Origin: Manis javanica
Taxonomy: Eukaryota > Chordata > Mammalia > Pholidota > Manidae
Direction of reading: 5' to 3'
NCBI RefSeq assembly: GCF_040802235.1
Contig: NC_133157.1
Location: 33,497,501 to 33,561,500, forward strand
Length of the DNA: 64,000 nt
The notes beneath the pieces were generated by a model that saw only the letters and a program-made list of their open reading frames with translations, did not search any database and had not been told where the DNA came from. Shown piece by piece: positions 44,300 to 55,800 of this stretch (position 1 is its first letter; the number at the start of each line of letters is the position of its first letter). The position numbers and the translations under genes are program-made.

Positions 44300-45500
44300 T
44301 CCAACCCAGTACCTGTGCAGGTCGGGTGAAAGGAACTCGCTTAGGAGAGGGTGCCGGGGTCGGGTGAGGGAGTGTCACCGAGGGGCTCGCCCAACTCGGG
44401 CCTACCTCCGGAAGTCGCGCCTGTGATTGGTAGAATTAGGCGGAAAACCCCCTGGACAGAACCACAACAGGTCTTGATTGGCTGCAGCACACAGCCTCTT
44501 TTATATAGTCCAAATCTAGAGCCCCGTAATGATAAATCCCGCCTTAAAAAGCGTTTGATAACACATTTACGTGCTGTAAGGAAAACGGTGATTGGCCACA
44601 GGGCTCACGGATTCGGTCGGTAGTAAACACAGCGAGGCTCCTGGGCCTTGGATTGGCCATCGTTACGGGGCCGAGTGAATTCCTCCCCATTCGGCGTGCC
44701 GGCTGGCTGCATTTCTGCCCCGGCCCCGCGCCGCCCTTTTCGATTGGTTGCAGCTCGGCCTACGGGGCGAAGGAATGGAGTGAAGGAGACACTGTCGCGT
44801 TGCGTCACTTCCGTTTACTGTCGGCCGCCGCCGCGGTGCTTCCAGAGTGAGGCGGTGAACGGACTGAAGGAGCTGAGGGACGAGAGGAGGGGTGGGCGGA
44901 AGAGGGAGGAAATCCCATCACCGAGACGCCAGCCTGGACGTTCCCGCCTCCTCCGACGCCGTCGGGTCGGATCGGAGAAGGGTCACCGCCTCCTCCAGCG
45001 AGAAGGGGGGCGGAGCCCGGCTCAGGTGAGGCGATACTGTCAGCGCGAGCGGTGGTGGCGCGCGCCGGCGCGCTCACGTGGAGACGGTTGAGCTCCAGTG
45101 GCTGAGCCGGCGACGCGAGTAGGGCCGCGTTCGGGCGTTGGGGCGCGCGCAGACGCGTGCCGCGGCTCCCCCGACTGCCCTGCCGGTCTTTCTGAGCGGG
45201 TATTGTTACCTTTCCGAACGGAGGGGCCAAGCGGGAGGGAGGCGGGTTCTTCTGCGCAGGCGTCCCTCGTGTCCCGACGCCTCGTGTCCCGACGTCTGCC
45301 TGCCCGCCCGGTGGGGCGGGGGCTCTTGCCCCCTAGGAGCTTCGGGCTGAAGACGTTGGTTACTGGGATAGGGTGGGAAAGACCTCGGACCAACAGCCTG
45401 GCGAGGTGAATAGAGGATCTGCCGCCTTGCGGGATGGGGTCGGGTGACTCCCTTGCTCCCAGCCTGGGTCTCTGAGCGACGAGGTTTCGTTGCACCAGAG
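44300..45500 (+). promoter_or_regulatory. ZBTB5: CpG-island promoter of ZBTB5
   Basis: High CpG density from about 44300 to 45500. Five ATTGG (inverted CCAAT, NF-Y-type) motifs lie at 44426-44430, 44477-44481, 44591-44595, 44652-44656 and 44743-44747. ETS-type sequences are at 44407-44414 (ccggaag context) and near 44806-44813 (cacttccg), and CACGTG is at 45075-45080. No TATA box at the likely start. Distance and orientation relative to POLR1E (divergent, about 20 kb) match human ZBTB5. Confidence 0.75.
44800..45025 (+). other. ZBTB5: Probable non-coding first exon of ZBTB5
   Basis: GC-rich exon-like stretch after the last CCAAT box. It starts near the ETS/initiator-like 'cacttccgtttactg' and ends at a strong donor, ...GGCTCAG|GTGAGG at 45025/45026. 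ZBTB5 encodes a BTB/POZ zinc-finger transcriptional repressor from one large coding exon, which is not in this window. Frames through this exon are not protein-like. Assignment is by synteny and promoter, not by coding sequence. Confidence 0.55.
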
Positions 45501-45599
45501 CAAGGCCAGGGCGATCTGGAATCGGTAACCGGCAGCCGACCTTGGAGAGATGAAGCCAGTGTTTTGGAATGCCCCAACTTGGTATCAGAGGTCTAAAGT

Positions 45600-45705
45600 G
45601 TTTATGGGATTTATTGAGTGCCCTCTACTTCCAGGCTTCGTACTAGGAGCTGTGGGGCTTGCGGTGGAGGACAGATTTGCACATAAATACAAACGTCAGG
45701 CAGTG
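45600..45705 (+). repeat. L2-like 3' end
   Basis: 'tttattgagtgccctctacttccaggcttcgtactaggagctg' follows the L2 3'-end consensus order. Confidence 0.5.
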
Positions 45706-46891
45706 GATTAAGCGGAGTTGAAAGGGTTTTTTTTCTCTTCCAAAAGCGATCATTTGTTAAGTCAGTCTGCATTCTGGCATAGTGGAGGGTACTGTAGAAA
45801 CTTATTTCTGAATAGAAGACATATCATAAATATTTAATTTGAAGGAAAATGTTGATGTAAAGGCACAGTAAAGTCTTGATTAGTAACTGGTATGCTTGGG
45901 TACTGGTTAAATTGAGTGAATACTAGTAAGAAACCCTTCACCTTCAAGAACTGAAGCAAATTTTTTCCAAAATATGTTCATATACTTTCCAGTTGTAAGT
46001 GGAAGATACTACATACATTGAGGTCTTTCTTCAGAGGTTTATGAGAATGTTGTGCCTTAGTCATTGTTGGTGATTTGTTATCCTTGCATGGGCTGTTGTG
46101 CCGTAGATCATTTTAAAAGGTGGGCTGGCTGCCTCATCTTTTCTGAAGAACTTGCTTTTTTCATTTGCTACAATTTTGAGATTTCAGTGGTTGGCTATAA
46201 GCTAAAAGAGCAGAGGTGAGGGAAAGAGACCAGGTGGAGAGAGAGAAAAGAATTTTGAGAGAAAAGCCCCAAATCAGCGGAAGGCCTCCCCCTGTTGCTT
46301 TAACCTCCTTTGGAAATCCCAGCAAATTTGGGAAGATTGACTGGCTTAGCCACTGAAGCAGCTTGGTGACCTGCCAGGTAAGATGAACTGGTTGGGGACC
46401 TGGTTCCGGGCCCTTTCGGTTTGGTAAATGAACAAGGACTTTTTAAAGAGTTCTGAAGTCAGCTTGTTTTCTGATTTGCCTTTTTTCTCCTAAAATCTGT
46501 GTTAAAACATGTTAGTGTTAGCCGGGGATACTGGCAAAGTGTATTCTGCTTAACTGAGGTATCTCTAGGAAAATTCTGAAAGTGACAAGATTTTGTAGAA
46601 AAATATGTTAGAGTGGGGTGTTTTCCTAAATATAGAGAGGTCAGTGCTCTCAAAAGGGGCCTTGTCAGAGAACGCTATCTCAGAGATTGAAGTCATTTTA
46701 AAGAATCACTTGGATACAAAAATGCATGTAAATATTTTAGTATTTAAAGTATTTAACATGAATTATATTGGAGTTTTCTAGTGTGGGTAAGACAAAAATA
46801 TCTTTTGTAATGATACACAAGCTTGCTGTAGTGTTGACACTGAATGTTGAACCTCAGTTTCTCTGTGGAATGGGAAAAGAAAAACTCAAGG
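45706..46891 (+). other. ZBTB5 intron 1, unique stretch
   Basis: No repeat, exon or RNA gene recognised between the L2-like piece and L1-C. Confidence 0.4.
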
Positions 46892-46910
46892 TTCACAGTT
46901 CAATTTTTTT
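46892..46910. repeat. L1-C target-site duplication, left
   Basis: TTCACAGTTCAATTTTTTT, repeated at 47722-47740. Confidence 0.92.
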
Positions 46911-47721
46911 TTTAATTCCACATTTGTGTTTTATTAGTTCAATCTTTGTCAAATATTTCTGAACATAATCTTCACCCATATTTTTTTTTGAGATGATATC
47001 TCTCATATTTATTGATCAAATGGTTGTTAACAACAATAAAATTCTGTATAGGGGACTCAATGCACAATCATTAATCCACCCCAAGCCTAATTCTCATCAG
47101 TCTCCGATTTTCTGAAGCATAACGAATAAGTTCTTACATGGTGAACAAATTCTTACATAGTGAATAAGTTCTTACATGGTGAACAGTACAAGGGCAGTCA
47201 TCACAGAAACTTTCGGTTTTGATCACGCATTATGAACTATAAACAATCAGGTCAAATATGAATATTCGTTTGATTTTTATACTTGATTTATATGTGAATC
47301 CCACATTTCTCCCTTATTATTATTATTATTATTATTATTTTTAATAAAATGCTGAAGTGGTAGGTAGATGCAAGATAAAGGTAGAAAACATAGTTTAGTG
47401 CTGTAAGAAAGCAAATGTAGATGATCAGGTGTGTGCCTATAGACTAAGTATTAATCCAAGCTAGACAAGGGCAACAAAACATCCACAGATGCAGAAGATT
47501 TCTCTCAAAACAGGGGGGGTGAGGTTCTAAGCCTTACCTCTGTTGATCCCCAATTTCTCACCTGACGGCCCCCCTGCGACTGTGCCTGTCTTAGGTTGTT
47601 CCTCCCTTGAGGAATCTTACCCGTCTCTGGCTAACCAGTCATCTTCGGGGCCATACAGGGAAATGTGAAGTTGGTAAGTGAGAGAGAAGCAATATTGTTT
47701 GAAAGGTTAGCTTTTTACTTC

Positions 47722-47740
47722 TTCACAGTTCAATTTTTTT
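47722..47740. repeat. L1-C target-site duplication, right
   Basis: Identical 19-mer to 46892-46910. Confidence 0.92.
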
Positions 47741-50335
47741 AAATGTAAATTTGTTGTAAAAATATGTTTCCCTTCTGTCAGTTGTAAACATAATTTCTTT
47801 TTACTGCACTTAACATTTCTTAAATATGGATGTTATCTAATAGTCAAATTTTGTGTGTGGTAGGTGGGATGGAATGTAACACTACACCACACCTTTTGTC
47901 TAAGTTTGCATATGCTAAAGGACCAGCTGTTTTTTGACTGAACTTACTCTTACAGTTTTCACCATTTTCATTACTGAACAGTGGCTTTTAATCGCGATTC
48001 AATTTTGGGGGATGCCTTTTATTTGTTCAGTTACACATACATTTGCTAAAAGCTTTATCTGACAGCTCCGACAGATTAGGAATTGTGTTGGAGTACTGAC
48101 TTTATTGTAAAATAGGCATAGATTACTGTTTTAGTATTCAAGATTTTATCTGTAGATAATTTTCCTTGTGATCTTCTAACCTATTTGATCAATATGTTTA
48201 AAGTTCCAGTATTTCCTTGATTCTAAAGGATATTTTGCTCACGTTTTAAAGACAGAATGCCGTAAGTGTAAAGCAGCATAAGTGGCGTCTTTTTTTTCTA
48301 ATGTTGCATTAAATAATGTTTTATTTTTATAATTAGTGGCATCTTAGTGTTAATGAAATTTAAAGACTTCTACCCAATTAATTCTCTGTAATTGTAACCA
48401 CTTAATTTTCCAAATTTGCTTTGTACTCTGGAGAAAGTTTGTTATTGAAAGAAGTCCTCTTGGAAGTGATATATAAATAGAAATTAACAAAGGGTTCTGT
48501 TTCTTTTACAAACTTTAAATAATGATTGAGTGCTAGGTCAGCTTTTTGGAAATTATATATAGTCTGCTACTTTGTGTACTTGATAACAATTTTACAAATG
48601 CTTTATTTCCAGCTTCTTATGTTTAAAATGATTAGGGTGGATTACTCTCCCTTCAGTCCAGCACATGATATTGTTAACTTGGTGTAAATGATTTTCGGTC
48701 CATCTTAGTCAATTATAATTTAAAATCCACTCAGCTATCTTCCTCTAAAAATGCAAGACCTTCCGTATTTTAGTCCTTCTGTTATAGTCTCCACTGCAAA
48801 GCGGATTTGAGGAAGGGGGGAAGAAAACCAACTATTTTGGGGTTCAGTTGTGAGAACTCACACGTTACAAAAATCTAAACACATTTAGTAACATACATTG
48901 TATTCTTTATTTTGAGGACTTCAAAAGCAACTCAGCAGAAGTATGTCACTTGCTAAACTATTGATTAGGAAGGAATACACTGCTTTGAAAGCAAACTAGA
49001 TGTAAGAAATGAATACAATCCATTTTTCATCTTATCTACTTGAAAGCACCATCAATAACAGTGTCTCCAATGCTTTGTTACGGCTTTCTTCTTGATAAAA
49101 GTTTAGGCTTTTTCCATTAAGAAATGTTTCTTGATCTGTCATTGGTAAAAGGCAATGAAAACTATTTTTATAATTGCTGAAAAGATGTGTGATGGGGGCA
49201 ACTGGGATGGGTAGCAGGCTACATTTTCTAAATGATAGAGGAAAACTATCTTTAGACTTATTAAACAGGTGTTAAAATAGATACAGTCTTAGACTTATAA
49301 GCAGCTAAAAGAAGCCATTGATTGTTGGTTTCTATGGATTTTGGGATACCTTTGTGAAGCTTGTATGGTCTTTAGTTAACTGGGTATGGATGTTCTTTAA
49401 TCTAGATAACCAGCTAGCTGGCTACACCTTTTGTTTTAGGAAAATGTAGTACTCAAGAAGGGAAATTTCTAGGCCAATTTCGATGCAAGTGTAAAATTTT
49501 AAACAGAACAAAACAGTGAAATTTGTTGAAATTATTTTGAAGCTTAAAAGTAGTATTTTCAGATTCTGTCATTTAACTTGACTGTGTTGGATATGCCCAT
49601 CTTTCAGACAGACAGCACACTGCTGATGGGCCACCACCCTGACTGACCACCTCCCTGACAGGATAGGGTGGACCAAGATTTTCCCATTATAGTAGGTTAC
49701 TTGGCTGCCAGGAATGTATTCTCTCACCCTTCCCTGCTCTCCAAAACCCTAAACTCTGATTCTTTGGCATAGTCTCATGAAAGGCAGGGTTGAGGAAGAG
49801 TAAGTGGGAAGAGAAAGCAAACTTTATCCTTCATCCCCCTCACCTTCCAAACCAGCTCTGTTGGCAGTGGTCAAGGCTTGGCAATGGGGTCTGTGGGGGT
49901 GGCATGTGACCCTGGCAGGATTTGAGGAAGAGAAGAAAAGCCCCTCCTGCACTCTCTTCCAGAATCCTTGTACTATTTTTCACTCCTTACCTATTCTTTT
50001 ACACAACTGTTTTTTCACTCTCACCTCTTGTCCTTGACTCTGACCCTGCTTCAGCTTCATTCCCTTAGTCCCTCCAATCTCCAAATCCTTATTCCTAGCC
50101 TTTGCTCACACTCAGAACTACATGCTGTCTCTTCTCTGAGTATCCTGTCATCTTCCGTCTGGCTCACGTCTTCCTGGGGGCTCTGACCTCTCCCCACCTT
50201 TACCTCTGTCTCCAATGTATTTTATATCTGAGTTTATCCAAATCCAAACCATTGCTTAGCTCTGTTGTCAGTGCCGCCATGAAGCTGGAAATAACCTTTG
50301 CCTTCTCTGAGCTGAGTATACTTCATCTCTGAGGT
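47741..50335 (+). other. ZBTB5 intron 1, between L1-C and L1-B
   Basis: A/T-rich unique sequence. No gene, RNA or repeat recognised. Plus-strand frames at 49800-50330 have no protein character. Confidence 0.4.
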
Positions 50336-50340
50336 GGCAC

Positions 50341-50349
<9 letters not shown>
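50336..50349. repeat. L1-B target-site duplication, left
   Basis: GGCACTTACTTTTT, repeated at 59419-59432. It merges into the poly(T) that is the transduction's A tail (to 50374). Confidence 0.9.
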
Positions 50350-50374
<25 letters not shown>

Positions 50375-50669
50375 CAAGGTCACACAGCTTTAAATGGTCT
50401 TTTATTGTCTAGTTCACCACTGGCCGTACATGGCACACTTCACACGTTGATGTGAAGTGTCTAATGCCTCTAAATATTTGAGTGTCCACCTTTAACATAG
50501 ACCCTTAAAAGTGACACATGATCATACAGTAATTTTGAAATTCTGTGCCTGAAATGGACCCTAGATAAGATTAGGCCTAATCCCCTGTGTTGACACATGA
50601 AGACGTTGAATCCCATAAAAGGTATTCCCCCAAACACAATCATTTTCTTCGTTCTTTTTTTTTCTTTTC

Positions 50670-50672
<3 letters not shown>
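50375..50672 (-). mobile_element. 298-bp 3' transduction carried by L1-B
   Basis: Non-L1 sequence between two poly(A) tails of L1-B (50702-50673 and 50374-50350 in minus sense). It carries AATAAA (minus) at 50406-50401, about 27 nt before the distal tail, so the L1 transcript read through its own signal and ended at this downstream one. The sequence comes from the flank of the source L1 elsewhere in the genome; nothing in this window matches it. Confidence 0.9.
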
Positions 50673-50703
<31 letters not shown>

Positions 50704-50720
50704 AGAGGGCATCTCTCATA

Positions 50721-50726
50721 TTTATT
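50721..50726 (-). terminator. L1-B own polyadenylation signal
   Basis: AATAAA in L1 sense, about 18-20 nt before the first A tail. The same site exists in L1-A (about 28939-28944) and L1-C. It was bypassed in the transcript that gave L1-B. Confidence 0.8.
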
Positions 50727-51265
50727 GATCAAATGGTTGTTAACAACAATAAAATTCAGTATAGGGGGGTCAATGCTCAATGTACAATCATTAATCCATC
50801 TCAAGCCTAATTCTCGTCAGTCTCCAATCTTCTGAAGCATAACGAACAAGTTCTTACATGGTGAACGAATTCTTACAGAGTGAATAAATTCTTACATGGT
50901 GAACAGTACAAGGGCAGTCATCACAGAAACTTTCGGTTTTGATCATGCAATATGACCTATAAACCATCAGGTCAAATATGAATATTCATTTGATTTTTGT
51001 ACTTGATTTATATGTTGATCCCACATTTCTCCTATTATTATTATTATTTTTATTTTTAATAAAATGCTGAAGTGGTAGGTAGATGCAAGATAAAGGTAGA
51101 AAACATAGTTTAGTGCTGTAAGAAGGCAAATGTAGATGATCAGATGATCAGGTGTGTGCCTATGGACTAAGTATTAATCCAGGCTAGACAAGGGCAGCAA
51201 GACATCCACGGATGCAGAAGATTTCTCTCAAAGCAGGGGGGGTGAGGTTCTGAGCCTCACCTCTG

Positions 51266-51532
51266 TTGATCCCCAAATTCTCACCTGATGGCCCCCCTGC
51301 GACTGTGCCTGTCTTAGGTTGTTCCTCCCTTGAGGAATCTTACCCGTCTCTGGCTAACCAGTCATCTTCCGGGGCCATACAGGGAAATGTAAAGTTGGTA
51401 AGTGAGAGAGAAGCCATATTGTTTGCAAAGGTTAGCTTTTTACTTCTTTGCAGATTTATGCCCTGTGGCTTCTATGCCCAGCACTTGTCTCGAGGTATCT
51501 TTACCACCTGGAGGAATTATGATACTCGGTAA
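51266..51532 (+). other. Antisense 88-codon frame in the L1-B 3' UTR
   Basis: Same frame and length as 29487-29753 in L1-A with a few residue changes. No recognisable product. Confidence 0.35.
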
Positions 51533-51662
51533 ATTCGATATGAGGCACGAATTCTATTTAAAGTTTGTAATTAGGAAGGAAGAAGAAAAGCTATAGATGT
51601 AGCATATGAAGGAAACTTGGGAGGATTGATTATTTCTTTGACATATCTTCTTGTATAGTACC

Positions 51663-52104
51663 TTAAGTATGTATAGGTTTTAAACTACTAACTAATTTGC
51701 ACACACATATTGACATAATAGGAATACGGTGACATAAACAAAGCAAATCTATAATTACCAGCCATCTCCAGTGAAGCCAAGAAAACCATTTAGGCACCCT
51801 AGGCATTTGTGAAAATTTATCTATGATATGATGGATATTTTCCAACTGTACTTGAACCATCAGACAAATTAAAGCAGCCCATTTCTGGGATCTGTTCACA
51901 TCCCATATGTTCTTTTAACCATAGATAGTCTATAGTCATGAGATTTTGGGGTGCTACAACTTGCACCCCTCCCAACTCCTGGTTGAGTTCCAACAGTACA
52001 TATCCAGTCAAATTCGTTGTCTCACTGTATGCACATGCCAGCCTAGACATCTCCCTCCTCCTTCTTATGGCAAGTCCAGGAGATGGTGGGCTGGATGCAG
52101 CCAC
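51663..52104 (-). pseudogene. Env TM-like segment in the L1-B 3' UTR, frameshifted
   Basis: Same captured piece as in L1-A. The first frame (52104-51817) covers the heptad region, the LQN-equivalent (here PQN) segment and two Cys of a CX6CC-like cluster, with the position before the last Cys being Gly. An 11-bp deletion relative to L1-A near 51860 shifts the frame. The second helix and Trp-rich region continue in another frame (51899-51663). Not translatable as one protein. Confidence 0.6.
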
Positions 52105-52342
52105 AACCGCAGCATCGTCCGGATCCCTGTGGAGGCTTTTTGATGATCATCCCCCGGCACGAGTCCTCCAGAGAGTGCTGATGCCGGAAGCTCCTCCTCA
52201 TATCGTATCTTAGTTCATTTTCTGGGTATCCAAGCTAGGCCTTGATCTTCTGCGTAGAAACAAACAGACCCTTTGCCCACACTTTGACATGCCCTCTATA
52301 CCACTGTGCAGAACTCATTGGAGGTCAGCACACAGTAACTGC

Positions 52343-52362
52343 TTTTTTTTTTTTTTTTTTTA
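52343..52362 (-). repeat. Internal A-tract of the L1-B 3' UTR
   Basis: A T run on plus (A in L1 sense), with a second (TTTC)n/T-run at about 52514-52537. Both lie between the normal-looking L1 3' UTR and the Env-like segment. Confidence 0.65.
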
Positions 52363-52684
52363 ATGAAGAGAAAGGAATATTATCAGAAAAGAGTACCTCC
52401 ATAGCTGATCATCTGACACCCTTTAAGTGATCAACATTAAGGATATTTAAAGCATGCGTTGATCTTTGATTTACCAATAGTTTTATCCTGTTAAGGAGTA
52501 ATCCCCCTTTTCTTTCTTTCTTTCTTTTTTTTTTTTTAAATGTTTAATCTACACTTACCTGAAGAATACTATGTTTACTATGCTCTCCCCTATATCAGGT
52601 CCCCCCTAACAACCACATTACGGTTACTGTCCATCAGCTTAGCAAAATGTTGTAGAGTCACTACTTGTCCTCTCTGTGTTGTGC

Positions 52685-52790
52685 AGCCCACCCTCCCCTT
52701 TCTCCCTCCCCCCCCATGCGTGCTAATCTTAATACCCCCCTTCTTCTTCCCCCCCCTTATCCCTCCCTGCCCACCCATCCTCCCCAGTTC
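52685..52790 (-). other. G-rich polypurine tract of the L1-B 3' UTR
   Basis: Several C runs of 5-8 on plus (G runs in sense), within 200 bases of the ORF2 stop. Potential G-quadruplex, the landmark of mammalian L1 3' UTRs. Confidence 0.7.
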
Positions 52791-52880
52791 CTTTCCCTTT
52801 GGTACCTGTTAGTCCATTTTTGGGTTCTGTAATTCTGCTGCTGTTTTGTTCCTTCAGTTTTTCCTTTGTTCCTATACTCC

Positions 52881-55800
52881 TCAGATGAGTGAAATCATTT
52901 GGTATTTCTCTTTCTCCGCTTGGCTTATTTCACTGAGCATAATACTCTCCAGCTCCATCCATGTTGCTGCAAATGGTTGGATTTTTCCACTTCTTATGGC
53001 TGAGTAGTATTCCATTGTGTATATGTACCACATCTTCTTTATCCATTCATCTACAGATGGACATTTAGGTTGCTTCCAATTCTTGGCTATTGTAAATAGT
53101 GCTGCGATAAACATAGGAGTGCATCTGTCTTTCTCAAACTTGATTGCTGCGTTCTTAGGGTAAATTCCTAGGAGTGGAATTCCTGGGTCAAATGGTAGGT
53201 CTGTTTTGAGCATTTTGATGCACCTCCATACTGCTTTCCACAATGGTTGAACTAATTTACATTCCCACCAGCAGTGTAGGAGGGTTCCCCTTTCTCCACA
53301 GCCTCGCCAACATTTGTTGTTGTTTGTCTTTTGGATGGCAGCTATCCTTACTGGTGTGAGGTGATACCTCATTGTAGTTTTAATTTGCATTTCTCTGATA
53401 ATTAGCGATGTGGAGCATCTTTTCATGTGTCTCTTGGCCATCTGTATTTCTTTTTTGGAGAACTGTCTGTTCAGTTCCTCTGCCCATTTTTTAATTGGGT
53501 TATTTGTTTTTTGTTTGTTGAGGCGTGTGAGCTCTTTATATATTCTGGACGTCAAGCCTTTATCAGATCTGTCATTTTCAAATATATTCTCCCATACTGT
53601 AGGGTTCCTTTTTGTTCTATTGATGGTGTCTTTCGCTGTACAGAAGCTTTTCAGCTTAATGTAGTCCCACTTGCTCATTTTTGCTGTTGTTTTCCTTGCC
53701 CGGGGAGATATGTTCAAGAAGAGATCACTCATGTTTATGTCTAAGAGGTTTTTGCCTATGTTTTTTTCCAAGAGTTTAATGGTTTCGTGACTTACATTCA
53801 GGTCTTTGATCCATTTTGAGTTTACCTTTGTATATGGGGTTAGACAATGGTCCAGTTTCATTCTCCTACATGTAGCTGTCCAGTTTTGCCAGCACCATCT
53901 GTTGAAGAGACTGTCATTTTGCCATTGTATGTCCATGGCTCCTTTATCAAATATTAATTGACCATATATGTTTGGGTTAATTTCTGGGGTCTCTAATCTG
54001 TTCCACTGGTCTGTGGCTCTGTTCTTGTGCCAGTACCAAATTGTCTTGATTACTATGGCTTTGTAGTAGAGCTTGAAGTTGGGGAGTGAGATCCCCCCTA
54101 CTTTATTCTTCTTTTTCAGGATTGCTTTGGCTATTCGGGGTCTTTGGTGTTTCCATATGAATTTTTGAATTATTTGTTCCAATTCATTGAAGAATGTTGC
54201 TGGTAATTTGAGAGGGATTGCATCAAATTTGTATATTGCTTTCGGCAGGATGGCCATTTTGACGATATTAATTCTTCCTAGCCATGAGCATGGGATGAGT
54301 TTCCATTTATTAGTGTCCCCTTTAATTTCTCTTAAGAGTGACTTGTAGTTTTCAGAGTATAAGTCTTTCACTTCCTTGGTTAGGTTTATTCCTAGGTATT
54401 TTATTCTTTTTGATGCAATGGTGAATGGAATTGTTTTCCTGATTTCTCTTTCTATTGATTCGTTGTTAGTGTATAGGAAAGCTACAGATTTCTGTGTGTT
54501 GATTTTGTATCCTGCAACTTTGCTGTATTCCGATATCAGTTCTAGTAGTTTTGGAGTGGAGTCTTTAGGGTTTTTTATGTACAGTATCATATCATCTGCA
54601 AATAGTGACAGTTTAACTTCTTCTTTACCAATCTGGATTCCTTGTATTTCTTTGTTTTGTCTGATTGCCGTGGCTAGGACCTCCAGTACTATGTTAAATA
54701 ACAGTGGGGAGAGTGGGCATCCCTGTCTGGTTCCCGATCTCAGTGGAAATGCTTTCAGCTTCTCGCTGTTCAGTATAATGCTGGCTGTGGGTTTATCATA
54801 TATGGCCTTTATTATGTTGAGGTACTTGCCCTCTATTCCCATTTTGCTGAGAGTTTTTATCATGAATGGATGTTGAATTTTGTCAAATGCTTTTTCAGCA
54901 TCTATGGAGATGATCATGTGGTTTTTGTCTTTCTTTTTGTTGATGTGGTGGATGATGTTGATGGATTTTCGAATGTTGTACCATCCTTGCATCCCTGGGA
55001 TGAACCCCACTTGGTCATGGTGTATGATCCTTTTGATATACTGTTGAATTCTGTTTGCTAATATTTTATTGAGTATTTTTGCATCTACGTTCATCAGGGA
55101 TATTGGTCTGTAATTTTCTTTTTTGGTGGGGTCTTTGCCTGGTTTTGGTATTAGGGTGATGTTGGCTTCATAGAATGAGTTTGGGAGTATTCCCTCTTCT
55201 TCTATTTTGTGGAACACTTTAAGGAGAATGGGTATTATGTCTTCTCTGTGTGTCTGATAAAATTCCGAGGTAAATCCGTCCGGCCCCGGGGTTTTGTTCT
55301 TGGGTAGTTTTTTGATTACTGTTTCAATTTCTTTGCTTGTAATTGGTTTGTTTAACTTTTGTGTTTCTTCCTTGGTCAGTCTTGGGAGGTTGTATTTTTC
55401 TAGGAAGTTGTCCATTTCTTCTAGGTTTTCCAGCTTGTTGGCATATAGGTTTTCATAGTAGTCTTTAATAATTCTTTGTATTTCTGTGGAGTCTGTCGTG
55501 ATTTTTCCATTCTCATTTCTGATTATGTTGATTTGTGTTGACTCTCTTTTTCTCTTAATAAGTTGGGCTAGAGGCTTATCTATTTTGTTTATTTTCTCAA
55601 AGAACCAGCTCTTGGTTTCGTTGATTTTTGCTATTGTTTTATTCTTCTCAATTTTGTTTATTTCTTCTCTGATCTTTATTATGTCCCTCCTTCTGCTGAC
55701 TTTAGGCCTCATTTGTTCTTCTTTTTCCAGTTTTAATAATTGTGATGTTAGACTATTCATTTGGGATTGTTCTTCCTTCTTCAAGTGTGCCTGGATTGCT

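Larger units (their letters stand above)
46892..47740 (-). mobile_element. 5'-truncated young L1 (L1-C) with 67-bp 3' transduction
   Basis: In sense (minus) order: duplication, 3'-UTR end of the young L1 family (47721-46990, equivalent to about 51440-50703 of L1-B), first A tail (46989-46981), 67 bp of unrelated sequence (46980-46914) with AATAAA at 46935-46930, second A tail (46913-46904), duplication. The pre-insertion site TTTTTTT/AAATG is a textbook L1 endonuclease target. More diverged from L1-A/B than they are from each other. Confidence 0.92.

Noticed and set aside
44648..45495. Several frames of 100-150 codons in the ZBTB5 CpG island
   Set aside because: GC-rich DNA has few stops. 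The frames are Arg/Pro/Ala-rich on both strands and cross the donor site at 45026.
50375..50672. Reading the 298 bp as a separate SINE or processed pseudogene inserted beside L1-B
   Set aside because: There is no second duplication between it and L1-B. One duplication encloses both, and the order of tails fits read-through transcription.
54376..54876. 166-codon plus-strand frame (also at 32583-33083)
   Set aside because: Present in both L1s only because it is the complement of conserved ORF2 reverse-transcriptase sequence.
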